From: Phlebopus portentosus
Lineage: Eukaryota > Basidiomycota > Agaricomycetes > Boletales > Boletinellaceae
Direction: 5' to 3'
Length of the DNA: 64,000 nt
Assembly (NCBI GenBank): GCA_037892935.1
Contig: JAYXKI010000016.1
Coordinates: 1,116,001-1,180,000, forward strand
Shown here: in pieces, positions 1 to 16,397 of the stretch
Layout of the letters: every line of letters begins with the position of its first letter
How positions within the stretch are numbered: the first letter of the stretch is position 1
Notes under the pieces: generated by a model
What the model saw: the letters and a program-made list of their open reading frames with translations, nothing else
What the model was told of the DNA's origin: nothing
Database searches by the model: none
Program-made: the position numbers and the translations under genes

Positions 1-1831
1 CCTTGGACTTGAATAACGTCTCCTTGTCTCTTGGAACATTCACACGTATCTTCTCAAGCCTCTCCTTCGCCTTCTCCCCCTCCGCCACACTGAAATCGAG
101 TTTCACAAGCGGGACTTTACGCTTCTTAAACTCCTCTTCCTCCTCCTCCTGGGCAGCGAATGCAGCAGCCGCACCAGGCTTCGACTCAGCCGCTTCAGCC
201 TTCTGGGCGTTAGTCGGTTGCAAGGAGACGTTGAGCTTGACTGGAGCGCCATCGTCGAGTAACATGCCAGCCTTGCGTTGCTCGTCCTGCAATGCTTGCA
301 TTTCGTCCATCTGTCTCGCGAGGAACGCCTCGGATTCTCTCCTGAGATTCTCAACCTCTTTCTCTTCGTACATACGAGACTTCTCATCAGCAGCCTCCTC
401 GGCGGCCAAACGACGTACGCGCGAAGCTCGCCAACGAGCCCGGTCCGTATAGTAAAGCTCGTCACTTTCATCGTCGTCCCAAATGTGCAAACGAGACTTC
501 ATCTCAAACCTGTCTCGTTCCTCAGCTTCTTTCATCGCACGTTGTCGCGCAATTGTCCGTTCAAGAGTGTTGATCCGCGCCCGTTCTCGGGGTTCGTATC
601 GGCGTTCTCGCTACTCATTGTTAGTGTCGCATTGCATATACATTACACCGCAACTTACATCTCTGAAAGAAGCTTCCTCGTCTTTTCGCCTTGCTTCTCT
701 TCGCTCCTCTTCCATCTCCTCGTCTGTCTTCCGCGGTCGACCCGGAGGACCAACACTGCCTTCCTTCACAAATCCAGGGGGTTTATTATATCCCTGCGGT
801 CCAGTGCCAAAACCCTGCTGCCTAGGCGGAGAACTGGCACTTCCTTGCTGCCTGCCCCACTCTCGTTGTCTCGGACCAGAGGGCATAATACTCGGAATCG
901 AACTAGTCACCTCATTCATCTTCTCGCGTTCCCTCTTCGCCGCACGCTCTCGGAACTGTGCAATCTCGGAGATGACAAGCCCGCGTTGCATCTCTGGTAA
1001 GTCTGTTTCATGCAGGTCGTGCAGATGAGGTGGAATGATGTATTTGTCCTTGTCAAAGCTACCACTATGAGCTGCTTCATCATGTTGTCTTTTAATATTC
1101 TGCAGGAGCGTATCGATTTCGGATCTCGCTTTCAGCACCAAGGCGTCATCTGTCTATAATACGGGCTTGTCAGTAGTCGGACTTTTGAGCAAGAAAAAAG
1201 TTGATTCCTCACATCAGTGTTCATACGCGAGGCTTGATAAGCGTCAATAATCCCTCTATTCTGTTCATCCGCTCTCACCTGTGCGTGCAAAACAAGCCGA
1301 CGTGGATCTAGTCAACAAAACACAACAAAATACATCATGGACGCACCACAAGTTTCTTGTTAGGCGCACCGTCCTCCATCCCTGGCAGCTCGACGCCGTC
1401 GAGCAGCTTGATCGCACGCGCTGCAGACTCAGGTCCCTCAAACGTCGCAAAGCCGAACCCTTGAGGCTTGTTCGCGGGAGTGATGAGTCGCTTGAACGCC
1501 TGCAACGTTCCGCATGCCTAGATGCATCGCAATAACAACCGCAACCATAAGAGAAAAAAAATCACAACCATCAATCCGGACACCCGAGAAAAAACGCAAC
1601 AAAAACCATCACACTCACCCCAAGCAACTGCTGCAAGAACGCATCAGTGATCCCACCAGAAATCGAGCCAACAAAGAGCGTCACGCCCTCCGACGCTCCC
1701 ACGCGCAAGTGCGATTGAGCCTGCTGCCTTTGAGCAAGTGTCATCATAGAAGGTCCTTGACCGTACGAAGGCATGGGCGGACGTAGACCAAGACCAGGCC
1801 GGTTCATGTTCATGACTGGGTATCCTTGCAT
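1..1831 (-). CDS. RBM25/Snu71-like splicing factor, 3' end beyond the window
   Basis: Partial gene running off the left edge. After a Pro/Gly/Met-rich N-terminus comes an RRM: the RNP2-like strand LFVGSI lies before an intron and the RNP1-like strand GFGFATFE after it (about 1390-1500). Then follows a long charged region rich in Glu, Arg and Lys, including ERRYEPRERARI and the segment RGLVISEIAQFRERAAKRE near 930-990. RRM plus RE/RD-rich linker is the layout of RBM25 (Snu71 in yeast), a U1 snRNP-associated factor in 5' splice-site choice. The C-terminal PWI domain expected of the family would lie outside the window. At least three introns are visible. The start is placed at the ATG at 1831 (MQGYPVM); the frame is open a little further upstream without an ATG, so a further 5' exon is possible. 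Family assignment is fairly sure; ends are not. Confidence 0.75.
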
Positions 1832-2236
1832 TTTTTGGATGTCAATTTCCTCGTTCAATGCTTTTCAACGAGTAAGTCGAAGGCTATGCTTGAAAACAGC
1901 TGTTTGAATACCTGAGAGTGTCTGTCGTTGCGCAAGCCTATCGCAATGGAGATCAGTGACAACGACGTGAATTCAAGTCGGTGAAATGATCAGCATCAGT
2001 AGAAGCGTGAGAAATATCTCCTATACTTAGGCGGCTTAGTCAAATATTTAAGCGAAGAATAGAGTTTTGTTGTATGATTCTTGCTAGAAGCTACATTCAC
2101 TATGTTCGAAGCTCTCGATGTATAATCCCGAAAATATCCAAAAACATGCGAGGGAATAGACGTCTAGGAATCGTATGGGGAATAAAGAATGAAGGTATAG
2201 AAATACAACGTCACAAGTCTCCATGTTCGACTACCC
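1832..2236. other. Intergenic, RBM25-like start to GH16 stop
   Basis: About 400 bases between two leftward genes, holding the 5' region of the RBM25-like gene and the 3' region of the GH16 gene. No ORF with recognisable content, repeat or RNA gene is seen. Confidence 0.5.
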
Positions 2237-3751
2237 TCACCACAGAGATAGCACGTTGAACTGCATGCCCACAGTGAACAACAATGACGCAGCGAGTACA
2301 GTGAGCCCTATCCAATTTGTCTCTGCCTTACTATAATGGATTCCAGCGTTTGCTAAAATGACATTGGAGAATACGCCTGGTCCAGAACCGTAGATTTTGA
2401 CGCTTCTGACCTCGAAGTAAGCGTTGTCGTAGTTCGATGGCGGTCCAGTCACCCAGTCGTGATAACAATCTCCCGGGCAAGTTTCTTGGAAGATCGATTG
2501 CAATCCGGCACTGGACCATGCAAAGGCGATAAGACAACGGATGACTCTGAAGGATGAAGGAACTTACAGGTCACCACAGAGCGTGATATCAAAGACGAGA
2601 TTCTGAGGTTTGAAGAAAGTTTCCATGTCGCATCCTGCAGTTGGCCAATTTGCAGTAGGAGTCCCAAAAGTAGAAGTATCGAATGAGGTTACGTTTCCGC
2701 TGGATAAAGAGTCTGGGATAGATGACCGCTGAAGAAACACCCTTCGTCAGTCATGATTTTCAGCTGCTGTTTTAGTCTTACGTTGAAGAACCAGATGCTG
2801 CGTAAAGTAAGCAATTAGCTGACTGCCCGTATAGTACAGCGGGGGGAACTTACGAAATTCCGGATTCTGCGTACTCCGTAGCGTAGATACCTCCGCCGGC
2901 CTTCGCAAACGCCTCACCATAGGAAGACGGATCCGGATCGGACGTGGTGCACCCTTGGTTACCATTAAGCAAATAGCTGCAATCGGTTGATTGAACTAAA
3001 TTGCTTGTTTGAGTTGCATTCGCTTGCACGCATCCCTATTGATGATAATCGTAGGTAAGCATGCGATCATTGCAAATATTATGGACGCCTTACCGGCTCA
3101 GTATGCAGCGTCATACTATTATTTTTCACATCGTTGATTCCCTCAAACGTATCTATCTCGCCTCCTATTGGCCAATCTGGCGTCGTTGACCAGAATGCGG
3201 GCCAGGTGGAGCACTAAAGGGGCATCGCTACTGTTCAATTCACGAATTGGAAGGAAGTTAGTGGAAGACGTACTCCATAAGGCACATGAAGGAAATCTGC
3301 AATCCATACGCTTCCTGCTTTGAATCGATCCTTCGACGTCATGCGGATTGATTCCCGCTTTTCACCAAAACTGAGGGTCGTAGAATTGTCTACGCGAATG
3401 ATGGCATTCCCGTTGTCGTTCACGAAAGCCAGTCCGTTCTTCTGCGCAACGGCGTCGTTGACAAACCTGATGTACCACTCAGCGTTAGTGCTATCCGAAC
3501 AAAAAGAGAGTCGGAATATTACTCACATAGCGTCACCGTTCGTTAGGTTGTCAACTAAAACGTGTCAGTGATAGCGCTTCGATCGTGTTCTGAATGGTCT
3601 TACAATGATCGTAGAATGACCAGCGATCAAAGAATGAAGACCCAGAGTATTCCATCGCGAAGTTATACCGAGTGGCATTCGCCATCCAAGGCAACGCAGC
3701 CACAAACGCAGCCGCCAAAGCAGTACTTTTAGTTGTCGGCATCATCTGCAA
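2237..3751 (-). CDS. Secreted GH16 beta-glucanase-like protein with C-terminal hydrophobic tail
   Basis: Multi-exon gene. The N-terminus (MQMMPTTKSTALAAAFVAAL) is a signal peptide. The mature part begins TRYNFAMEYSGSSFFDRW, typical of fungal laminarinase-type GH16. The catalytic motif GGEIDTFEG, with nucleophile and acid/base glutamates in E-x-D-x-x-E, is encoded near 3145-3172. Further family landmarks are WPAFWS before it, and LHTEPGC, GGGIYATEYAESG and a late CPGDCYHDW segment after it. The protein ends with a strongly hydrophobic stretch of about 20 residues (IGLTVLAASLLFTVGM), which suggests a membrane or GPI-type anchor. Expected role: hydrolysis or remodelling of beta-1,3(1,4)-glucans at the cell wall. 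Substrate preference cannot be read from the sequence. A TATATA box lies about 93 bases upstream. Confidence 0.88.
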
Positions 3752-3843
3752 GCCGAAAGTATCGGTCGTTATCCGGGCTATGTGTGTACTGGTCTGCGAA
3801 AGTTATGCCCCCGCAGCTGTTGCGTTTTTTGAAAGATAGATTG

Positions 3844-3849
3844 TATATA
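3844..3849 (-). promoter_or_regulatory. TATA-like box upstream of the GH16 gene
   Basis: On the minus strand this reads TATATA, 93 bases before the chosen ATG. Position and sequence fit a core promoter, but the motif is short and A/T-only. Confidence 0.35.
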
Positions 3850-5450
3850 GGCGGGGTATACGTAGATTAATGGAGTCTAGCGAAAGACTGAAAAAGAGAG
3901 AGGAGAGGGAGAGGAAAGGTACACCCTGGACGAGCAAGGGTTGGTTTATAGTATACAAGAGGAAGATGAAAATTATTTTTTGAAGGATGGTGTAGGTGTG
4001 AGAGAGGGAGGTGCAGAAGCGGAATGAAGCAGTTGCGTATTCAATCCGACGGGTCCAACCTTTGGTGGCCGCTCCGACGTCGATCGACGGCAATCAATTC
4101 CATCAACACCCACAAATCCAGACGAAGTTTACCCTTATTCCATCTCCGAGTCCATTTCACCAGATTACGAGTGCCTACCAGTCGAGAAATCATTATTTTA
4201 TGCACGTTTGTGCGAGTAGAAGGAAGTTAAACGAAGTCTGCATGGCTCCAAAGCCTCCATCAAGCCCAGTCGTGCAAGCTTTCTCCCGTCCCGCATACAG
4301 GGTGGAGCCGATCCGAAGTCGAAGTGGTGCGAGAAAAAAGAAGAAGGAAGTCCTGGAAAAAGATCGGAATGCGCCTGGTGCGTGCGTCTGAGGCGTCTGG
4401 CTTTTGAGTTCTCAGCAAGGACGTTGTTTTGTTGGTTCTCATCTCGTGCCTCTCCATCCCCACTACTTCCACCACTTCCACGACCTGGACGTGATGAGGG
4501 ACCTGAGCTATTGATTTTCAGGTACGGCCAATCGTGGTGTCGATCCGCGTACGGAATTTTGGATTTGCCATTCGGCTCCTCGATGTCTTTATTATAATGT
4601 GCCTCGCTTCTCGGTACGCCGTGCGATTGGTGCCTTTTGCTGCCGTCGCGATAGTGAGACTGGCATGGTGAAAAGTATAAAAAAGACTGCGAGAGTGATG
4701 AGACAGTTTTCGGTTGTCGAGTTAATGAATATAAATACAAGTGAGATGAGGTTCGGCCTCCATTCATAGCGGAGCATGCACTTTGTACATCAGTCATCCC
4801 GTCCATGGACGTCCATCAACTCGCAGCATATTTCGAAGACCATTAACCGGAGCGCCTACCATGTCCACTCACTTATTTTACACAAGATCAATCATTGGGA
4901 AAAGCCGCTGATGGCGCCTTCCCTCCTCCGCCTCCAGTGTGAAGATAAAGAAGCTATTCTCGTGAGACGAAGAGCGCGTATGCTATCATCGTATCACGGT
5001 ATCCATGACCAGAAGCCCTGATGGATGGCATCCTTACACGGCGTTCAAGCTTACCTACCACGCACAAGAAGTAAGCACTTACAACAACCCGCCCTCGAAG
5101 CAGACTTGGGAACTTTCGCGCAGTTCTCTCTCAACTTAGAACCCAGAGCCCGAGGCTCGAGACAAGTTGATATAGGAACAGGACCTTCAAATCACAAAAA
5201 CCCGCCAAAAATGTGATGGTACACGACTCTGTTTTGTGAAACAGTACTTTTGTGACTTTCGCCGCCTGTAAGCATTGGACGAATATGGCACCTTCTTCAC
5301 ACATAACGTAAGAGGCACGAAGCGGATCATCTACGATCATAAATGGGAAAAAGTCATGATCGACGTCACGTCATTTTTTTTTTTATGTTACCCGACACTA
5401 AATAGTAAAAGATTTATTCTCACCAATCCATATTCAGCTTACTACTCAGC
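3850..5450. other. Divergent intergenic region between GH16 and the aldo-keto reductase
   Basis: About 1.6 kb containing the promoters of two diverging genes. A 202-codon open frame on the minus strand (4198-4806) is rich in Ser, Arg, Gly and His and resembles nothing I know. Plus-strand frames overlap it. I do not call a gene. A T-run of ten bases lies near 5374. Confidence 0.4.
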
Positions 5451-7329
5451 ATGTCGTATGAACTCTTACCCACTAGCGACCCTTCCCAACGCGATAACGC
5501 CTCCTCACCATCCAACGACAGATCCGATACCAAATCAACCAAAAGCATCAGAACCCACCCACTTGTAAAACTAATCTTCACCCGTCTTCTCATCGCATTT
5601 GTCGTCATGTACCTGGTGTTCTCAGGCTTGCGGTCTCTCAGCCGCTCAACCTCGCGTTCTGCTTGGTCATCTGGGGTTTGTAGTGCCTGTCATAGAAATG
5701 GAAGTCTGAAAGCTGGGTTGAGTACTTTACCTTCGCATTTTGACCTTCCGTCGGGTGATAAGATTCCGTCTGTTGCACTCGGTAAGATCGGATATATGTT
5801 CTTATCTTTCCTTTCGCGTGTTGAAGGAGCATTTTTTAAGGAGTTTGGAAGGCCAAACCAGGTGAAGTTGGTGCTGCTGTCAAGGTATCATTTTACCGGT
5901 TATCATTTTACGTGGAGAATGAATTGACGGCGAGTATTATTGAATAATCTAGACAGCTTTGAAGACTGGCTACCGGCACATCGACGACGCCTGGATATAT
6001 CGCGTATGTGGTCCAGTGTCAGAGTGAAGCCATCCTTTCCGAACTCATATTGAATTGCTGTGGTTTAAAGAATGAAAAAGAGGTTGGGCAAGCAATAAGA
6101 GAAAGCGGCGTCCCTCGACAAGATATCTGGCTCACTTCCAAGGTTAGATTACTAAGCCCTTTCTCATTTCCCAAACTAATATATGGTCTGTTCGAAGCTA
6201 TGGAATAGCTTTCACGCACCTGAAGATATCGAACCAGCGCTTGACGAATCTCTTAATAATCTTGGCACAGAATACCTCGACTTGTACCTCATTCATTGGT
6301 ACGTATCCATTCCTTTCTTACTTTTTGTTCTGTTGGCGACAAGGAACTAATCTGTCTTTCGTAATCAGGCCAATTGCATTTAAAAAAGGCGGTAGCGGGT
6401 ATGATAAAGAACTGACCGAGAACCCATATCCGACTTGGCAGAAGCTGGAGGAGATGGTGGAGAGAGGGAAAGTGAGGAACATCGGACTCAGCAAGTGCGT
6501 CTCCCGCATTTTTTTTTGAGTTACGTACCTCCACACGGGCCATAAGCTTACAATTTCTTTCCCTCCGTTTCTCTCATTAGCTTCAACGTTAGACGGTGAC
6601 TACCTCACCTTTACAAAATAACCTTGTCTCGCATTTCGGACTGATGTTTGTATAGAATTCAAAACCTCACAGCAAACCCACTCAAAATCAAGCCCGCCGC
6701 TTTACAAGTCGAGCTTAGTTATTGGAACCCGCAACCTGACCTGGTCAAGGTCAGCCATTCGCGCAGAATTAGGTTGTCTTAAACGCTGACTGCTGGCTGG
6801 GTACAGTGGGCGAAAGAAAACAACTTACCAGTCGAGGCGTACTCCCCGCTAGGCGGTGACAAGCAGGTCAAGGAGACACTACAGCTGCCTGTGGTACGTC
6901 GCTCTACCTATATCCACCCCAATACTCGTAATTGCATCTCTTATCAATTATCTACCTACCGCACAGGTCAAGAAAATTGCAAATCAGCTGGGTATGACAC
7001 CCACGCAGGTCATCATTTCGTGGCACATTCAACGAGGCGTACGCGTACCTCCTCAACTGATTGTTCACAGTTAAAACCAATGCTGATTCTTTGTGTGATT
7101 AGACGATCGTACTCCCCAAGAGCGTCACTCTCTCGCGAGTTGTGGAGAACTTCCAAGGTCTGTATTCTGTTGCTGTTCGGCTGGGCGCCAACTGAAAGTA
7201 TACATAGTGGCAGCCCTTCCAGACGACCTATTCACCGAGCTCGAAGAAGCTGCAGCTTCGCACAAGCCTTTTCGCACAGTAAACCCGAGCAAGGACTGGG
7301 GTCTCGATTTCGATATCTTTGATGATTAA
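5451..7329 (+). CDS. Aldo-keto reductase with N-terminal membrane anchor
   Basis: Multi-exon aldo/keto reductase. All four catalytic residues are visible: Asp and Tyr in [11 protein letters not shown], Lys in IWLTSKLW and His in LYLIHWP. C-terminal NADPH-site segments include [14 protein letters not shown]. The family is normally soluble, about 300 residues long and starts close to the first beta strand. Here a 50-residue Ser/Thr-rich leader is followed by a hydrophobic helix ([20 protein letters not shown]) and a linker before the barrel, so the enzyme is probably anchored in a membrane. Exons join cleanly with GT-AG introns, for example [15 protein letters not shown] at 5838-5884. The substrate is unknown. 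The gene converges with RPT5, whose stop lies 167 bases downstream. Confidence 0.88.
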
Positions 7330-7495
7330 ATTTACTATAATCTTGGTATTTTCACCTCGCCCCACTCTCTCTCTTGTCTTCTCAAATGAAGGAATCTTAT
7401 GGATCTATCATGGAAATTGTAACTTGTATTGTGGTATGTTCGGACAAAATGATAGTTGAATAAAAGGAAGTGGAGCATACGAGAGACGAGGGAGC

Positions 7496-9088
7496 CTAGG
7501 CGAAGTAGACGAGGTCGTTCTTCTTCTTCGCTTGCACTGTAAGAAAATATATTTAGTCTCACTGCTCCGTAAAAGATATCATGACAGTCAGGTAAGAAAA
7601 ATATCCACTCACCTTCAGCAATACCCGAATGGAAATGCTCATGACTAATAATGCTCGCGCCTTCTCTAAGCGCAATCATACCCGCCTCGACACAGACAGC
7701 CTTAAGCTGAGCGGCGTTGAACTCGTCCGTGCTCCGCGCTAATTCTTCAAAGTTCACGTCATCCCTTAATGTCATTTTGCGGGAATGGATTTCGAGGATG
7801 CGAGCGCGCGCGGATTCGTTGGGGAGCGGGAACTCGATTTTCCTGTCGAGACGGCCGGAGCGGAGCAGTGCGGGGTCGAGGATATCGATTCGGTTTGTGG
7901 CGGCGATGACCTATAGACGTGAATAGAGTATGTGATTAAAACTAAAGGCAGACTGGGTAGGAGAAGATAAAAGAGTTGTTACGTACCTTGACACGCTCGT
8001 CACTGCTGAAACCATCAAGCTGGTTCAGCAACTCCAGCATAGTCCTCTGCACCTCCCTATCCCCACTCTTCTCCGAGTCAAACCGCTTCGTTCCAATAGC
8101 ATCCAGCTCATCAATAAATATGATCGCCGGTGCTTTCTCCTTCGCCAGTTCAAATGCATCTCTTACGAGCTTCGCACCGTCGCCGATGAACATCTGGACG
8201 AGGGACGGGCCAGCGAGTTTGAGGAAGCATGCTTGCGTTTGCGAGGCGCAGGCGCGGGCCATGAGTGTCTTGCCTGTTCCCGGCGGACCGTACATCAATA
8301 CACCCTTCGGAGGCGTGATACCCAGTGTCTTGAACTTGTCTGCTTGGTGCATCGGCAAGACGATCGCTTCAGCCAGTTCCTCGATCTGCTTGTCCAGACC
8401 ACCGATGTCGGTATATGTCTCGGTGGGCCGCTCGTCCACTTCCATAGCTTTCACACGGGAGTCGTATTCTGCCGGAAGCTGGTCGAGGATGAGATAGGAA
8501 TCTTTGTTAACGCCGATGAGGTCGCCTGGTCTGAGTTTCTCTGCTGGGACGAGCCCGATGAGTGGTAGAAAAACAGTTTGTCGTGTACTGGTTCTGACCA
8601 CGGCGCTCTTTCCCTTGCGCATGGAGTCGAGGTCCTGGTTTGCGCCATCCTCTTCGCCTTCTGGGTCCATGTCGAGAATCTAAGATAGACAGTGAGCCAG
8701 TTGGTCGAGATGAGTTGAACAGAAGGAAAGCGCACTTCTACGACATTCCCAACGAGGTATGGAAGGACTTTGTTCTGCTTGATCTTTTCCTTATTGCCAC
8801 GAATCTTCTCCTTCATACCGCTTTGCTCGTGTTGTAATCGTAACGTCTCCGAGCGCATGACCTATCCCTCACATGAGTTCATTCACTCCAGTTTACCTCA
8901 AGAGACATATTGGAACTCACCTTGATATCATTCTCAATAAGTCGTATCCGTGAGTTAATCTCGTCGGTGCTGAGAGCCATAATCTCCTCCGGGATATCAT
9001 CCCACGTCTCTTCGACTGGTTTCGTCTCTTCTGGCGTGGTATCCATCGCCACTGGTTCCGAGGTGGCTTCTTTTTCTACTTCGGACAT
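7496..9088 (-). CDS. RPT5: 26S proteasome regulatory ATPase Rpt5 (PSMC3/S6a)
   Basis: AAA ATPase of the 19S base, which unfolds ubiquitinated substrates and opens the 20S gate. Visible in order: an acidic N-terminus ([19 protein letters not shown]), a coiled coil, an OB fold, Walker A GPPGTGKT, Walker [12 protein letters not shown], and the second region of homology ([14 protein letters not shown]). The last residues, encoded at 7496-7535, are NDLVYFA, a C-terminal HbYX-type tail like that by which Rpt5 docks into the alpha ring. The start context on the minus strand is GCCACCATG, an ideal initiation context, so the ATG at 9088 is well supported. The upstream region is shared with the divergent cyclin gene. 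Length and domain order fit the family with no oddity. Confidence 0.97.
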
Positions 9089-9300
9089 GGTGGCACTAAG
9101 AGAATTGAGGAAAAGGAGATGAGAGGACTTGGGATGTTGAGTGTAGGAAGCTGAGTGGTGGACGCATACGCGTCCTCCACTTTCGGTAATGAGACCCCTT
9201 GCTTATTTTAGTAAGCATGATCCGCGAAATAATCAACGAGACGATCTGCGCTCCTTATGATATCGATAGCGGGTTGACTTCAATTCTTACGACGAAGAAC

Positions 9301-10865
9301 ATGAATCTACCGCCAGGGGATCCAGATCGCCTCATCGCACCTCAGTCTCCCTCACAACTACCCGCATCTCACGTCAAGCATCATCACCCATACTTCTCGC
9401 CTGCAGAAGTCGAATATCTGTCGGACAAGCAGCGCGGGAAGCTGTCCATGCCGCAGGAGAGACTCCGTCAGCAGGCATGTGGGTTTATTGAGGCTGTTGG
9501 TCTCAAGGCTGGGTTGTATGTATAGCTATTTGGTTGATAGTTTTGTACTAGTAGTCCTGACGACGGTGTGCAGTCCAAGGAAGACTATCGCGACAGCTCA
9601 AACGCTGTATCATCGGTTTCATCTGTTCTTTCCATGGAAGGACTTCAACTATTACGTGCGTAAACTATCATTGCCTTCCTATCCCATAACCTAGTCTGAT
9701 AACTCGTGTCATTGTGTAGGATGTAACGATGGCATGTCTATACGTCTCAACCAAAATGCACGATACTCTCAAGAAGCCGCGCGATATCTTAATGGTAGCC
9801 TACACTGTACGCTTTCCGGAACTTGCAGCACGCTCGAAGGCGATGGGAGGCGAGGTGGAGATCGATCCTACTGTACGTTTCCACGCTTCAAATCTCAACC
9901 GGGAATTTTTTCAATAATTCTATTGTGTAGACGGTCGAACAAGATCGACAAAACCTCCTAGGTATCGAGCGTCTCATCCTCGAGACGGTCTGCTTCAACT
10001 TTACCGTGCGCATGTCCTTCCCATACGTAATCAAGATCGGTCGCGCATTGCGTGCGTCGAAGTCTCTCACGCGCTTCGCATGGAGGTTGGCTGTTGATAG
10101 GTACGTCCATATCACCCACCCCTCTTAACTTTGATACTAACTGATTATCGTACTCCTAGTAATCGAACTCTCGCACCTCTGCAATATCCCCCACACGTCG
10201 TTGCGCTCGCATGTATCTATCTTGCAGCGCTACTCTGGACTTTCGAGCAACCTCAGCCCCCTCCCGCAGAGAAAGCTGGATCTGAATCTGGCACTCGAAC
10301 TGCGTCCGAATTGACCACCCTCCTCGGAGGTCACGGAGAGTGGGAAAAAACTTACAAAGCCTGCGTCGAGGATTTAGAAGGTTCGTACCTTAACAGTTTT
10401 CAATCAAATTCTGTTCTTATATTTCGTTATATAGAGATATGCCACCTTTTACTCGACCTCCTTATCCACGCCGCCCAAAACCCGTCTGCGACGACTTCGC
10501 CTAGTACGCCGTCCTCTCCCTCCCCACACGTTCCATCTCCACGAACACCCCACCCGCATCACTCTCATCCGCATCCGCATCCGCATGCTCAGCAACAACA
10601 ATCCCTTCCGCCTCCAGCACCGTACAAACAAGACTGGCTGATGCGGTTGAAGATCCATTTACGGGAGCACGAGCACCCTCCAAGACCGCGCGATGTAACA
10701 TCATGGGGGTCTGGAATATCCGCTGACCACGGTGTTTATGGCTCGTGGGCGGGTGTAGAAGATGTGCTTAGCCGGAGTGGTGCGATCGATACGGAGGGAC
10801 TTGGGAAGAACGAAGGGACTGTGAGGTTCATGTTCAGGCCTGAAGGGTTTGCTGGAGCCATTTAG
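9301..10865 (+). CDS. Transcription-type cyclin (cyclin K/L/T or Ctk2-like)
   Basis: Cyclin-box protein in several exons. The first box includes RLRQQACGFIEAVGLKAG, then FPRKTIATAQTLYHRF and VTMACLYVSTKMHDTLKK. The second includes LLGIERLILETVCFNF and HVVALACIYLAALLW. The KTIATAQTLYHRF and STKMHDTLKKPRDI segments are typical of cyclins that pair with CTD kinases (Ctk2, cyclin K/L/T) rather than mitotic cyclins. After the second box the protein has a Ser/Pro/His-rich tail encoded partly by a CATCCG hexamer run (10561-10590). The start is set at 9301 (MNLPPGDPDRL); an upstream in-frame ATG at 9217 would add 28 residues. Introns such as 9509-9572 have clean GT-AG ends. Subfamily is uncertain. 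Confidence 0.85.
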
Positions 10866-11132
10866 AGACGTCTGGCGTACCGTTGATGAGTGCGTTCCTG
10901 CAACGTACTGCTGGATGTATTTGATTTTCCGCCTTTCTTCGCCTCCTTTCTGGTGGTTCGGACCGAGCAGTTAAACTAAGGAGTTGGTACATGGTTGGTT
11001 ATGTTTGGTTATCAGAGACTTTTCTCAATGGAAAGTTGAGTACAAGCGATGAGGCGGGGATCGCTACCACGGATACATCCTCCAAGGCTCACTTCTCACT
11101 TCTGGTATGGAGGCGAAGACCGCCTTGTCGGA
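10866..11132. other. Spacer between cyclin gene and tRNA
   Basis: 3' region of the cyclin gene and the upstream flank of the tRNA. No coding signal was seen. Confidence 0.5.
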
Positions 11133-11233
11133 GGCGCAATGGTCTAGTCGTATGATTCTCGCTTCGGGAAGAATTGCATCGGCATGTAATTTGGTGTTGC
11201 GAGAGGTCCCGGGTTCAATTCCCGGTTGCGCCC
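11133..11233 (+). tRNA. tRNA-Pro(CGG) with a 29-base intron
   Basis: Cloverleaf found by eye. The acceptor GGCGCAA pairs with TTGCGCC, followed by discriminator C as usual for eukaryotic tRNA-Pro. The anticodon stem is CTCGC/GCGAG and the loop TTCGGGT has anticodon CGG at 11165-11167. The T arm is CCGGG-TTCAATT-CCCGG. An intron sits at the canonical position 37/38 (11169-11197). A pol III terminator of five T lies at 11251-11255. No CCA is encoded, as expected. Confidence 0.95.
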
Positions 11234-11557
11234 AGTTGTCTTTCTATCTCTTTTTGAAAAATCTAAAAGTAAAGTGAGAGGTTTTTGCTCTGTAGTAACA
11301 TATCTAGAAGTCTAGAAAGTAGGAGGACAAATTATTGTAGAGGAAAAGTAAGAGAAATTATTGTTTTTATTAGTTTTTTTAATTGAGGTTGGATTTTGAT
11401 AGAAGGCTTAGATGTTGATGTAACCTCTTTCTTCTTACTTTCAACATCTACACAGTTACAGTAAGTCAATAAGAACGCGTGTAAAAATGCGGTCCGCCGT
11501 CCCGCGATCGACTCGACTTCGTTGCAGGTTCCCTGCTCTCCACCACCACCACTTCGC
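11234..11557. other. Spacer between tRNA-Pro and PEX1
   Basis: A/T-rich stretch of about 320 bases serving as the PEX1 5' region. Apart from the tRNA terminator no element is recognised. Confidence 0.5.
11251..11255 (+). terminator. RNA polymerase III T-run terminator
   Basis: TTTTT located 18 bases after the tRNA 3' end; the usual pol III stop signal. Confidence 0.7.
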
Positions 11558-15864
<4,307 letters not shown>

Positions 15865-16132
15865 AAATTTACAGATCATAGATTTCTGAACGGTTCGCAT
15901 ATTTACACGTCACATCTCGAGATATTGCAAGAATCATCAGGGAAGGGACCACCTCTGTCAGACTACGCGCCTGCTAAGTTATTGTCTGCACCGTCGCGTA
16001 TATGCATGGTTTCTTTATCTTTTCATTTGAAGACTTCGATGAAACTGGGAAAAGATCTAAAGTCAGGAAGGTGTATAGTGCCAAGAACTTAGAGAGCTGG
16101 AGCGCACTGCGATCTGTTACTGTCATGCTATG

Positions 16133-16337
16133 CTAACGGAAATCTCTAGTAAGACAGACGTACAAATTGAAGGACGAAAGGAGGGATGACATACACAACG
16201 ACTCCTTACACACTGTTAGGGTCGACTTCCTGGAGAGGTTCGCGACCACCCCCAGATTGCTGAGGAGCGGGCTCTGGAGAGGGGGCATCCTCCCTTCGTG
16301 CTCTTTCCTCTGCGTCACGCTGGTCTTCTGGGTCCAT
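16133..16337 (-). CDS. Candidate microprotein of 43-46 residues
   Basis: Small ORF beginning MDPEDQRDAEERARREDA, then a Pro/Gly-rich centre (PSPEPAPQQSGGGREP) and LQEVDPNSV. Read without splicing it stops at 16206 (43 residues). A good intron (GTAAGG...CTAG, 16146-16209, 64 bases) would instead give a 46-residue form ending VDFR and stopping at 16133. A TATAAA box lies 61 bases upstream of the ATG. No family is recognised. The composition (acidic/basic helix, then flexible tail) is not that of random sequence, but a protein this short cannot be proven by eye. Confidence 0.45.
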
Positions 16338-16397
16338 ATCACAAGTATTGATTGATTATGAGTGTTGAATGATGCTTGGCCCCACTGCTACCGACTC

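Noticed and set aside
4198..4806. 202-codon minus-strand ORF as a gene
   Set aside because: No recognisable domain, overlaps open plus-strand frames, and lies in a divergent promoter region.
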